In this document: positions 53,700 through 64,000 of the stretch, piece by piece
Layout of the letters: the number at the start of each line of letters is the position of its first letter
Numbering within the stretch: position 1 is the first letter of the stretch
Assembly: GCF_032854445.1 (NCBI RefSeq)
Contig: NC_088299.1
Span: 2,889,001 to 2,953,000 of the forward strand
Length of the DNA: 64,000 nt
DNA from: Liolophura sinensis
Lineage: Eukaryota; Mollusca; Polyplacophora; Chitonida; Chitonidae
Direction of reading: 5' to 3'
The notes under the pieces: model-generated
Told to the model about the DNA's origin: nothing
Databases searched by the model: none
The model's input: only the letters and a program-made list of their open reading frames with translations
Translations under genes and position numbers: made by a program

Positions 53700-56590
53700 T
53701 AAATTATGAACCGTATACAACCACACAACGATGCAATGTGAGTGGTTTCTGGCCTGCTGCAGAGGATGATTAAAACTGAAAACAATCCAAAACTAACCGT
53801 GTTGCTTGACTGCATGAATGACTTGCTCCGATAACGGTGAACTACATTGAACTGCTCAGAAGTCAATATGTCACTTTGCCACTTGATTAAAAGTACTCAC
53901 AAAGGCCGCTGGTAAGAAAACAAGTCACACCTCTTAGGCTTTTGAATGCTGCTCACAGTCTCACATAATCTTCTTACATAATGATAACTCGTCCCACCAT
54001 TGGTTTTAATCTTTGATCTAGATTACAAGGATAAGCGACATCGCAGAAAACAAAAGAGGATTATAGGCACTGTTTGATAATTCCTGTTTGATGTGTTTGA
54101 GTAATTTCAGCCATATTATAACTCAGGAAATTAAACTGTTTTAATTAATTATACGAAAATTAATTCCCACGAACCATCTTTTGAAGTAAATCCGCAAAAT
54201 TAAATAGTAGCGAATAATGATTAACCGTATTTACCTCTGATAAGAATAAGCCATGTCTTTTGTGTTTGTAGGCCTTTAGTTCTTATAATATTTATAACAA
54301 CTGAACATGCATTGTTTATAACTGTTTCATTATACACCTCTGTGCAGGATAAGCGTTATCTCTGTATTTTGCACATGTTTACATTTGATATAACGTTTGT
54401 TAGTTCTTTTCTTTCCTTTAATTTGACAACCAACAACTGAACATGCATCACTGTGATTTATACTGTTGTATTAAACAATGTATATTTTTGATCAGGATAA
54501 TATACTTGTAAAAGTATATGTGAAAGTATCAAAAATAAAATCGTGATCAGAATTGTACCTCAGATTAAATTAAACTTTCTCTCTCTCATATATATTTAAT
54601 GGTATATACGGCATATATACTTTTTTTTGCTCGCAAAATTACTCGTCCTTCAAGCAGAATTAAGCTCAATACCAGGTTATAGTTGGTGTTTGAAATATAA
54701 ATAAACTCAATCTAGACAGAAAAAAAGACCCAATTTTGAGTTTCCGGTTGTAAAAATATGGACTTTTATGAATCCCTGCCTTGTATAAAGAAGTAATATA
54801 AAAAATTTGGTCAAATAAGTGATAGGATAGGAGCTTAAAAATGTGGACTATGCTGATGAGTAGATTTAACCAGAATTTGAAATCAGGCCGTCTCATTTCC
54901 ATTTTTCTCCTAGGATCCCTATCTCTCCCATGTTAATTTTGTCAGAATATGTCATCTCAAAAACACCACGACCCACACCCTGGGTAAACCTATGTAGGGT
55001 TTCCACCAAGAAATAAATTTTGAGTGCGTTTGAGGCCGAGGGTGGTGGTAGTGGGGTGGGGAGAGAGGGAGAGGGTGGTATACCCCATCATTTTGATGTC
55101 TTTTGATAACATGTAATTAACGATGTCCATAGTAAATTCCTCGGTTGTATCAGAGCCTTCTGATAAGCAAGTTGTCGCATTGAAAATACATGCCAAAACT
55201 TACACTCGCACGTTGGCGAAAGTCTGGTGAATTACATTCGCCTTCTTGCTTTGCAGTCTTGTAAACAGTTTATATCTTATTCCTTGGCATAGAAGAAAAA
55301 GGCCAAGAAATCACCTGTGAACTTTTAAACTTGGGTAAGATCAGGTTCACAGCCAAGAAGTTATCCATAGTAAATTATGTACATGGGAACAGAGCCTTCC
55401 GAAAGTACGTGTGAACACTTGTCATCGGCAAAAGTCCAATGAATTACATTCGCTGACGGCTTTGTGGTCTTCTGGACAATTGTTATCTTATTCTGTGGTA
55501 TCCATATTATATCTCACCTTTTGAGTCCTACTTACAAATGTTACAATGTCTTCATTTAACACATACAACTATTCTTTTTGTGCATGGTGAATGCACATCT
55601 GTGGTTGACATTTTGGGGGTGAAAAAAAAACTTGCAGTCACAGGGTCAATACCGCGGTGTTGGGCACAACACTAAAAAAGTTTGGAGAGTGTGCAGGTTG
55701 GGTTGTGCAGATTGGGTTGTTCGGCACTTTAACTATTTATTTCTGTCAACATATGTTAAAGGATTCAAATATTCCATTCTCGACTGAAAAGACGTTTTTT
55801 GTCTTAATTTTAGTTTTTAGTAATCATAAAACTGGTGAAGTATATTTTTGTTCATTCTAATGCAACATGCAAATGATGTTTGTGTGAAAAATGTTTCTTG
55901 GTTTGGGCGAATAACAGATTTGTTTGAAAACATACTATGGAATATTCCTTGATTATGTCAACATAAATGTATAATTTGTGTTTCAAGGGAGACTACTACT
56001 GCCAGCGCTGATTGCCAGGCACTGTTATTCTATGCTTACATTGAGTTTTTCTAATGTATTGAAAGAAAGCTTCTGAAAACAACTAAATATGAAATAAAAA
56101 TGGTTCATATTGAGTTTATTTAATCGGTGGACGAAATTCTGGCTTGTCCAGATGACTTCTAGGATCCCTGTTGTCACTGAAAAAAATTTGCAAATGTGTT
56201 CAAACTCCTTCCAATTTGTTCTTGTTCATTGTCTGATAGGAACTTCGTAGTGATGTGTATTGGTTTCCGTGTTAGTGAGACAGTGCTGGTTCTGCCACTT
56301 TCACGTGTATATGTATTCCATTGCTGTTTTATATCTCTCTCAAGGATGATTTTGTGTCTTTGTCGGCTCCATCAGCTGAACCGTTATTCCTCCCTGAGGT
56401 GCTCTGTCGCTGACTAAACAAGTTAGGGGCTTAAATTCAGGTTTGCCATAGATTGCCAGTTTCCACTATCAATAAACCTAGTCATAGAATAAGTGAGACA
56501 ATCTTGAAGAAAAATAAAGACAAATGCTACTTCACTTGAAACATTGTTTTGAAGTTACCATGTACATTTATATTATTAGCCCCTCCCCCC
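53700..56590 (+). other. FEN1 intron 4 interior, no exon recognised
   Basis: AT-rich. A loosely repeated pair of blocks exists around 55125-55290 and 55365-55500 (TAGTAAATT, AGAGCCTTC-GA, AATTACATTCGC), an old duplication of about 240 bp. No FEN1-like coding segment was found. Confidence 0.5.
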
Positions 56591-56606
56591 CCCCATAAAA
56601 AAGTAC

Positions 56607-57190
56607 TCAACACTATTCTATTTCACCTTGTGCTTTTGGACAATCGTAAAGACTATTCTATTTCACCTTGTGCTTTTGGACAATCATAAACACTATTCTA
56701 TTTCACCTTGTGCTTTTGGACAATAGTCAACATTATTCTATTTCACCTTGTGTTTTTGGACAATCGTCAACACTATTCTATTTCACCTTGTGCTTTTGGA
56801 CAATAGTCAACACTATTCTATTTCACCTTGTGCTTTTGGACAATCGTGGACACTTTTCTATTTCACCTTGTGCTTTTGGACAATCGTCAACACTATTTCA
56901 CCTTGTGTTTTTGGACAATCGTCAACACTATTCTCTTTCACCTTGTGCGTTTGGACTGTCGTAAACACTATTCTATTTCACCTTGTGCTTTTGGACAATC
57001 GTCAACACTATTTCACCTTGTGCTTTTGGACAATCGTCAACACTATTTCACCTTGTGCTTTTGGACAATCATCAACACTATTTCACCTTGTGCTTTTGGA
57101 CAATCGTCAACACCATTTCACCTTGTGCTTTTGGACAATGGTCAACACTATTCAATTTTGCCTTGTGCTTTTGGACAATCGTGGACAGTT
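56607..57190. repeat. 35/40-bp minisatellite (CACCTTGTGCTTTTGGACAA)
   Basis: Full units (40 bp) add ACTATTCTATTT before CACCTTGTGCTTTTGGACAA; a shorter unit (35 bp) has ACTATTT and dominates the 3' half. Frames up to 155 codons are artefacts. Confidence 0.93.
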
Positions 57191-58249
57191 AATTAGGCAA
57201 TTTAAGAGCTTGTAATTGTCCTGTTTGCAGTGAGTCTAGGTTGAATGAAGTGGCTTATATTTCTCTTTCTGGAAAAGAGTGATGCAATTTGAGCACTTCT
57301 AGTGAGAAAACTTAATGGTAGCAGATAAATGTGTTAAGATGCCACTGACAGGGCATATCTTAGGCTTAAATTTGGTGCAAATTGCAGATTTCTAGTTCTC
57401 ATAGTTTTGGATATGCTGGGCATTGAGAACACCGGGACCCTCAAATTATTTGTTTGACTATATCTCAAAAAACTCTAATCATAGACAAAAAAATGCAGAT
57501 TCGGAACCATTCGTCCGGAATACACTGGACTACAGTGATATCAAAAGTCTTACAGATGATAGATGATAGTGATATAGATTTTCTTTAGATGTCATTCAAT
57601 GATATGGACGAGCTTCAAAATTTTCATAGCGCAGCATAATGACCCAGGAGTCTCTCACCAATGCGGTCGCTGTGAGTTCAAGTCCAGCTCATGCTGGCTT
57701 CCTCTCCGGCCGTATGTGGGAAGGTCTGCCAGCAACCTGCGGATGGTCGTGGGTTTCCCCTGGGCTGTGCCCGGTTTCCACCCACCATAATGCTGGTCGC
57801 CCGTCGTATAAGTCAAATATTCTTGAGTACGGCGTAAAACACCAATCAAATGAATAAATAAACAAATCAAAACTTTCAAACAAATTTTAGTTCCTCTTTA
57901 AATCAGAATCTTTATGTAACTAGTATTGCTCTACTTGCAAATGAAATCTCAAGGATCTGTCCATTTAAATATTGACGTTGAAAGGTTTTGCTTGAAATCC
58001 AGTATTGCCACCGAACTAAGTGACCTAGAAGAACAAACTTCAAATCCATCAAATATAACATCTGCAAGAATTGTGCTGCTAAATTTTAAACAGCTGCGAG
58101 CTGCATTTTTTTTTTTTTTTAGGAAATAGAGGAAAAATACTGGTCGAAAACACAAATTTTAATATTGCGAGCAAGAACACTAGGCTTCCAACTTTCAGTT
58201 AGGAAGCCTGAAAAAAAATACCCTTGGGAAATTCCAGAATGAAGTATCT
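56744..58249. repeat. 1.5-kb tandem duplication, copy 1
   Basis: Repeated at 58250-59447. The offset is a constant 1506 bp for the first half and 1198 bp for the second. It includes most of the minisatellite, about 290 bp of unique intron, a SINE and its 3' flank. Confidence 0.93.
57627..57866 (+). mobile_element. SINE family 1, lacking the first ~35 bp
   Basis: Begins GCGCAGCATAATGACCCAGG. The B-box GAGTTCAAGTCC is present, then TAATGCTGGTCGCCCGTCGT and the tail. Flanking TCAAAATTTTCA (57615-57626) and TCAAAACTTTCA (57867-57878) look like a target-site duplication with one mismatch. Confidence 0.9.
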
Positions 58250-59447
58250 CACCTTGTGTTTTTGGACAATCGTCAACACTATTCTATTTCACCTTGTGCT
58301 TTTGGACAATAGTCAACACTATTCTATTTCACCTTGTGCTTTTGGACAATCGTGGACACTTTTCTATTTCACCTTGTGCTTTTGGACAATCGTCAACACT
58401 ATTTCACCTTGTGTTTTTGGACAATCGTCAACACTATTCTCTTTCACCTTGTGCGTTTGGACTGTCGTAAACACTATTCTATTTCACCTTGTGCTTTTGG
58501 ACAATCGTCAACACTATTTCACCTTGTGCTTTTGGACAATCGTCAACACTATTTCACCTTGTGCTTTTGGACAATCATCAACACTATTTCACCTTGTGCT
58601 TTTGGACAATCGTCAACACCATTTCACCTTGTGCTTTTGGACAATGGTCAACACTATTCAATTTCGCCTTGTGCTTTTGGACAATCGTGGACAGTTAATT
58701 AGGCAATTTAAGAGCTTGTAATTGTCCTGTTTGCAGTGAGTCTAGGTTGAATGAAGTGGCTTATATTTCTCTTTCTGGAAAAGAGTGATGCAATTTGAGC
58801 ACTTCTAGTGAGAAAACTTAATGGTAGCAGATAAATGTGTTAAGATGCCACTGACAGGGCATATCTTAGGCTTAAATTTGGTGCAAATTGCAGATTTCTA
58901 GTTCTCATAGTTTTGGATATGCTGGGCATTGAGAACACCGGGACCCTCAAATTATTTGTTTGACTATATCTCAAAAAACTCTAATCAAAAACGGTCGCCC
59001 GTCGTATAAGTCAAATATTCTTGAGTACGGCGTAAAACACCAATCAAATGAATAAATAAACAAATCAAAACTTTCAAACAAATTTTAGTTCCTCTTTAAA
59101 TCAGAATCTTTATGTAACTAGTATTGCTCTACTTGCAAATGAAATCTCAAGGATCTGTCCATTTAAATATTGACGTTGAAAGGTTTTGCTTGAAATCCAG
59201 TATTGCCACCGAACTAAGTGACCTAGAAGAACAAACTTCAAATCCATCAAATATAACATCTGCAAGAATTGTGCTGCTAAATTTTAAACAGCTGCGAGCT
59301 GCATTTTTTTTTTTTTTTAGGAAATAGAGGAAAAATACTGGTCGAAAACACAAATTTTAATATTGCGAGCAAGAACACTAGGCTTCCAACTTTCAGTTAG
59401 GAAGCCTGAAAAAAAATACCCTTGGGAAATTCCAGAATGAAGTATCT
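58250..59447. repeat. 1.5-kb tandem duplication, copy 2 (internal deletion)
   Basis: Nearly identical to 56744-58249. The 314 bp corresponding to 57481-57794, including the SINE head, are replaced by AAAAAC (58987-58992). The SINE tail survives at 58993-59064. Confidence 0.93.
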
Positions 59448-60120
59448 GACAAACATTCCCATTACAATGCCTAGTCAGTGTAAACTCCATTAAGACACTT
59501 GACCTCAGTGCTCTGAAGTCCAGTGTGTGGGGCATGCTAACCAGCTAGTGATGTCTTTGTGTCACGTTGAGGAAAGTTATTAAATGTTAGATTACATTAC
59601 AAGCAGTGGTGATACAAAATATTTTCACAATTCAGAGAGAGTTCTAGGCCTGTGATTGATCTATCCATCTTGGATAAGCTACTACATTTACTGAACAGGC
59701 AAGGATATTTTTTCTTCACACCTGTCAGGAAGGCATGTGCAGACACACAGCAATGCTGTTTGACAATGTACATGTCAACAACTTTTCTTGCCTTCATTTT
59801 CAAAAGAATTTTAATGATTTAGCAGCCAACAACAAGTGGAACATCTTTTTTTGATTTGAGATCAGGCACCTTTCTACGTGATCCTACGGTACCGAGACAA
59901 GGCTTGTGTATGGACGCCATCAGCGCAGTGATTTTCCGCCAAAATTTGGGGATAATGGTTCATAGAGCATTATCAGATGTTTACTGATTATTTTCAGATT
60001 CGTTAAGTCTAAATCTGTACCAATGGTATAAAAATCAAGCAGCTACCTGTTCCTGAAATAATCAAAATCATCCAAGAGAAAAAACTATTTACTCATGTAT
60101 TATCGAATGAACATTAAGTT
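59448..60120 (+). other. FEN1 intron 4 interior, nothing firm
   Basis: No exon seen. ATGGACGCC (near 59914) is the reverse complement of part of the GGCGGCGTCCAT text near 60130, a short inverted pair about 200 bp apart. Confidence 0.4.
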
Positions 60121-60127
60121 ATTCATC

Positions 60128-60172
60128 ATGGCGGCGTCCATGAAAGAGAGCGTGAAAAGAGAGTTTGCAGAG
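60128..60172 (+). CDS. candidate short first exon (MAASMKESVKREFAE)
   Basis: ATGGCGGCG in a favourable context (A at -3, G at +4) opens 15 codons that end at GAG-GTAATC, a plausible splice donor. ATGGCGGC starts are common in housekeeping genes. No partner exon was recognised, so this is a weak call; it may be chance or part of an unknown transposon. Confidence 0.2.
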
Positions 60173-60387
60173 GTAATCGCATACGTATGCCCAGGCAAGC
60201 AGTAGCGTTTGTGCAGAAGTTGATGGCAAAGCAGGTCACTGCTCTCTGGCAAATGAGAAAAAATATTTCATTGCAGTGTAATGGACTAAGTATGGTAACT
60301 ATTGTTATATCGTCTCTGAATTCTCTTATGCAGAATCAAGTGGAAAGTGTATAAATATATTTAATTTGCCATGGTTCAGCTTATTAT

Positions 60388-60543
60388 CACGTGCGGAGAT
60401 GATAATAATACAAATGCCTGTAAACAGCGCACTGCTCAACAGTTCGGTACGTTCTCCATCACGTGCAGTTGGTTTACATAAGGCAAAAGTAGTCATCTCA
60501 GAGATCAGGTGACGTAATGCAAAAGCTTCGCGTTCGACGTCAC
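60388..60543. promoter_or_regulatory. cluster of E-box and CRE-like sites
   Basis: CACGTG at 60388-60393 and 60460-60465, TGACGTAA at 60510-60517 and GACGTCAC at 60536-60543, all within 156 bp of otherwise AT-rich intron. The density is suggestive of an internal promoter or enhancer. Confidence 0.35.
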
Positions 60544-60559
60544 TTTTGTAAAAAGCATG

Positions 60560-61430
60560 GCACCTAAGTAAATTAGAGATATAGATACATAGGCAGTAGG
60601 TACATTTTTATCTTAGACTGATCTTTTTTTTGAGACAATTAGATTGCACATCCTTGCAAATTAAACCGAAAATGACTAGCAGTTAAACTACAAGAGCAGA
60701 TATTTTTCTCCGAGATCAATGAAGGCCCCCATGGGGACTAGTTTTCTTCTTCTCATCATGTGTGCTGTGTTGCACAGCGACGAAGCGTCCGTGAAAGCAT
60801 AGCAAGCAATGGCTGAAATACCTGTATTAATTCAAGAAAAATTGACAGATATGCTGTTCATTGTGATAGATTTCTTTGCGCAAGTAGAAATATTGATCTT
60901 CAAGAAGAAATATCAGGCCATATACCCACAAAACAAGCTGGTATAGCTTATAATGTACTTGACATAAAAATTCATCCATAAGCGAATTTTTAAAAGTTTT
61001 AAACACACATAAAGGTCATATTTCTTGTTGTGTTGAAATTTGGATATATCCAGTAGAATGTCATTCTATTTCGAAACAATAGTACGCTCAGAATCGTACG
61101 AAATGAGTAAGTTAGTATTGGACACAACTTTAAGCCATGCACGGTATCGATAACACAGTTCCGTGGCACAAGTGTTTTTAGCTTTTCACGACAAAAAGTG
61201 TTGAGACATAGTGGAAAGTCTAATGGTGGTTATGACAATATCTAGTTAAGTCTCAGGTGGTCTTTTTAGCTTGAAGTTAATATGGTTATGTTGAGGCAGT
61301 GATGTCATATGGTGGCCGAGTGAACTGGAGAAACTGCGTTATTTTGGGGATGTGTATGCGATGAGGACAGAGTTTTGTGAGGGCATTTCTGAGGTGGTGA
61401 AAATTGTCACCGATTTACGGTGACCACTTT
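60560..61430 (+). other. FEN1 intron 4 interior, no exon recognised
   Basis: No repeat family or coding segment was identified. Confidence 0.45.
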
Positions 61431-61433
61431 TTG

Positions 61434-61623
61434 ATTTATTTATTTATTTGATTGGTGTTTTACGCCATACTCAAGAATATTTCACTTATACGACGGCGGC
61501 CAGCATTACGGTGGGTGGAAACCGGGCAGAGCCCAGGGGAAACCCACGACCATCTGCAGGTTGCTGGCAGATCTTCCCATGTACGGCCAGAGAGGAAGCC
61601 AGCATGAGCTGGACTTGAACTCA
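61434..61623 (-). mobile_element. SINE family 1, 5'-truncated
   Basis: TTTATTTATTTATTTGATTG, TACTCAAGAATATTTCACTT, ACGACGGCGGCCAGCATTAC and GCATGAGCTGGACTTGAACT. It ends within the B-box complement. CACCGATTTAC occurs at 61408-61418 and 61624-61634. Confidence 0.9.
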
Positions 61624-61639
61624 CACCGATTTACTAATT

Positions 61640-62900
61640 AAAGTAGTTGCAGTTTTAGAGTGTGTGTTTTGGCATCTCCGTAAGATTTTCTTCTATTTGG
61701 GTTTGTAAACCTGCCTAGAACATTGTTGTTGTGAAGCACAGCACTTAGTTCATAAAATACTGGTCAAATTATGTTTTTTTTTTCACAATAAAATTTTAGT
61801 ATTGTCTGTTCACACTCTTAAGGTGTATGATACAAAATGGTTGCATTTCCATTGATTCGTCCAGGCCATGATTAAAAACATGTTTGTTCCAGGTAATGTG
61901 ACCGACTGGCTAAGTTCGGGCCGACTCAGTGGGGGGGGGGGGGGGGGGGGGCTAAATGTGGGAATTTCTTCCTTTGAAAGACAAACGTCGTTGGAAAAAA
62001 AAAAAAACTGCTCTGCTCCGATTTCACGGAATTAGGTTCAGTATTACAGGTTTGCTCTCGCAGAATTAAGAAGAAAATTCATTTGCTCCACTATGTTACA
62101 GCACATTCATCTTCCCACACACCATGAATGTAGGTCCCAAAAGTCTAACAATGGCATTGTTTAAAACCTAATGTTTGCAGCTGACATACACAGATCTGTT
62201 CGATCTACTGTTTAATGCTGCTATAATCAGTGTGGCTCAGTGCTGCTGGGTACATCATTGCATCATTACATCAGTTGTCCTACATTCATGCAGCTAATAC
62301 TTTATAATCCTGTAATTGGACTGCACAATAACCAAACCCCTTTTAAACTCATAGGTTCTAGTTGCTCCACATTTTCATCACTAACTTTAGACACCCTGCT
62401 CAAACAAAATGGCCTCCAAAAGGATTGTATGTAACTCCTTTTCCACATTTCTTGCCAACCCTCTGATTAACATTAAAAGCTTTGATAGGGTTCACAGACC
62501 AACGTTAATTTGTTTAAACAGAAAGTATAATTCTAGTGACTGCTGAGAACCCTGCTCTGGAGTACATTTATCTGAATTGATGTTTGCTTTATGATATAGA
62601 GGCTGCTACAGAGTGGTGCAAGCTCTTCATATCTACTAGAGTGTGACTGGATTGCTTAAGGATGATAATTCTGTTGCCGACAGCATCCCACTCCTGTAGC
62701 TGTGACTAAATTTGTGCAAATAGAAAAACTACTTGATAACAGATATTGCAGTCTTCAAGCATTAAACAAGGGTCAAGTGAAACAGTTAATTGCAGGCATT
62801 TCAATCATCCAGATATATATTTCTCTTGTACAGTGAGCTTGCCAAGTATTTGGTCAGGCCTTCATTAAAAATATGTTTGTTGGGCATAATTGGACTGACC
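61640..62900 (+). other. FEN1 intron 4 interior; ~20-bp G tract near 61931-61950
   Basis: The G tract, an A tract near 61997 and AT-rich text. The 64-codon frame at 62240-62434 has no recognisable domain. Confidence 0.45.
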
Positions 62901-62914
62901 CTCAAAACAGTGGC

Positions 62915-63108
62915 GGGAACTCCGTGGCTCAGTCGGTTAGCGCGCTAGCACAGCGCAATGACCCAGGAGCCTCTCACCAATGCGGTCGCTGTGAGTTCAA
63001 GTCCAGCTCATGCTTGCTTCCTCTCCGGCCCTACATAGGAAGGTCTGGCAGCAACCTGCGGATGGTTGGGGGTTTCCAATCAAATAAATAAATAAATAAA
63101 TAAATAAA
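62915..63108 (+). mobile_element. SINE family 1 deletion variant with 13-bp target-site duplication
   Basis: Perfect TCAAAACAGTGGC repeats at 62902-62914 and 63109-63121 flank a 194-bp copy. A-box TGGCTCAGTCGG (62925-62936) and B-box GAGTTCAAGTCC (62993-63004) are intact. The element jumps from GGGGGTTTCC straight to AATCAAATAAATA, so the central domain is missing. Confidence 0.95.
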
Positions 63109-63129
63109 TCAAAACAGTGGCCATACTCC

Positions 63130-63970
63130 AAAGTTTTCATGTGAATTTTTTATTTTTTTTCTTGATGTTAATTGGGTTAAAATCCTTGTGTTTTAACTAG
63201 CTATTTTTCTTATTAGCGTTGATAAAATTTTAAGGATGGCCCAAGAAGCAAATGAGTAATTTAAGGGGCTAGATGAGATGAATAAATACCTGCCTCTATT
63301 TTATTCATTAATATATTATTTTTATTGTTAATTGAAGCAATCCGTTAGATGTTAAGTATGTTTGAATGCATTTTTGGAAAAACAGACTGAAGGACTCCAT
63401 TCTCAAAACACTCAAAAAGTCAAAAATAGAACTTGGATTAAATAGATATTTGTTAATGGAAGAGATTTGTGTTAAAGGAAGAGACAGCTGATGCATCGTG
63501 TTATTCAAAAGAAAAATGTTTGTTTGTTGTATTCCTGGCTATTGCGAAACACCCAATTAGATACACATGACTCTGTTTCACCTGGTTTTAGGTCAATGAA
63601 ATTACCCTATTTTTTGATCTCACACCCATCTCAGCTTGGCTGTTTTCTGTTATGAGTATGCTGTATGTGGGCAGAACCTGTCTGATTTACCTGGGATGTT
63701 TGAGAGTTCAAGTTGAACCACTCCCACATATCACAAACCAGATGATTTGTGCGTTTGGATTTGTAAACGTCATCTTTTCTGTGTTATTCAAAGAAATGTT
63801 TGAAAGATAATTAGCGATAACTATTGTTGTCATTACAAAGAGGTGTATTTAAGGTTTATGTCTTAACAAGAAGGCACCAGTAATGTTTTACTGTTTTGAG
63901 ATCCCTTGTTTTGAACTGACCGTAATTTTTCAACGTAGACTGTTTATTTCATAGACTGTAATCAATCTGT
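63130..63970 (+). other. FEN1 intron 4 interior, no exon recognised
   Basis: AT-rich with no FEN1-like exon; the 66-codon minus frame at 63308-63508 is unsupported. Confidence 0.45.
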
Positions 63971-63974
63971 TTTT

Positions 63975-64000
63975 ATTGATTTATTTGATTGTTGTTTTAC
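63975..64000 (-). mobile_element. SINE family 1 tail, cut by window end
   Basis: GATTTATTTGATTGTTGTTT is the complement of the family-1 tail. Confidence 0.6.

Noticed and set aside
56668-58721. Frames of 69-165 codons with FHLVLLDN repeats
   Set aside because: They are translations of the CACCTTGTGCTTTTGGACAA array; the same repeat reads through in several frames.
62925-63004. A possible tRNA gene (A-box and B-box present)
   Set aside because: It is the tRNA-derived head of a SINE with target-site repeats and no cloverleaf-complete acceptor stem; the same holds at 13127 and 27642.

Overview
The window is nuclear DNA of an invertebrate animal. It has spliced genes with GT-AG introns, many tRNA-derived SINEs, AT-rich introns and very abundant tandem repeats. 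The dominant SINE is tRNA-headed and ends in AATCAAATAAATAAATA. It and a second SINE family ending in GACTGAAAAATTGTTAAG are, from memory, of types common in molluscs, so a mollusc (perhaps a bivalve or gastropod) is my best guess. The species cannot be named from this sequence.

Layout. 1-7,190: no recognisable gene; a degenerate minisatellite, long TA tracts with a flanking inverted repeat, SINE pieces and one GC-rich island (about 4,420-5,420). 7,190-15,290: a patchwork in which the same 1.5-1.8 kb segment occurs three times, with SINE-like modules and a 31-bp minisatellite. 15,668-22,664: about 6.8 kb of a 36-bp satellite enclosed by a pair of 57-bp inverted repeats (50/57 identical). 22,665-26,300: SINEs, a 289-bp exact duplication 600 bp apart, and one orphan terminal-exon candidate. 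26,328-48,159 (minus): a complete 20-exon DDX27 gene (nucleolar DEAD-box RNA helicase, 788 codons). 48,536 onward (plus): the first four coding exons of FEN1 (flap endonuclease 1, residues 1-118). FEN1 is cut by the window end, because intron 4 runs at least from 52,070 to 64,000.

How the genes relate. DDX27 and FEN1 are head-to-head with 376 bp between start codons. That gap holds an ETS-like site next to DDX27 and a perfect E2F-type site next to FEN1, which suggests a shared growth- or S-phase-linked promoter. DDX27 acts in ribosome biogenesis; FEN1 removes 5' flaps in DNA replication and repair.

Most notable observations. (1) Intron 8 of DDX27 carries about 33 tandem copies of a 65-bp unit that is the 3' end of exon 8 plus its GTGAGT splice donor. 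Only the first donor preserves the reading frame. (2) The intron in front of exon 12 carries about 7 decayed copies of a 56-bp unit that is the acceptor plus the start of exon 12. (3) A 25-bp array touching the donor of exon 4 may have the same kind of origin. Together these suggest that exon edges are repeatedly turned into minisatellites in this gene. (4) The large 36-bp satellite sits inside terminal inverted repeats, like a mobile element whose interior has become a satellite. (5) FEN1 intron 4 holds a 21-copy 55-bp array, each copy with CCAAT-box and TCF/LEF-like cores, and a recent 1.5-kb tandem duplication. All calls are by eye; no database search was run.
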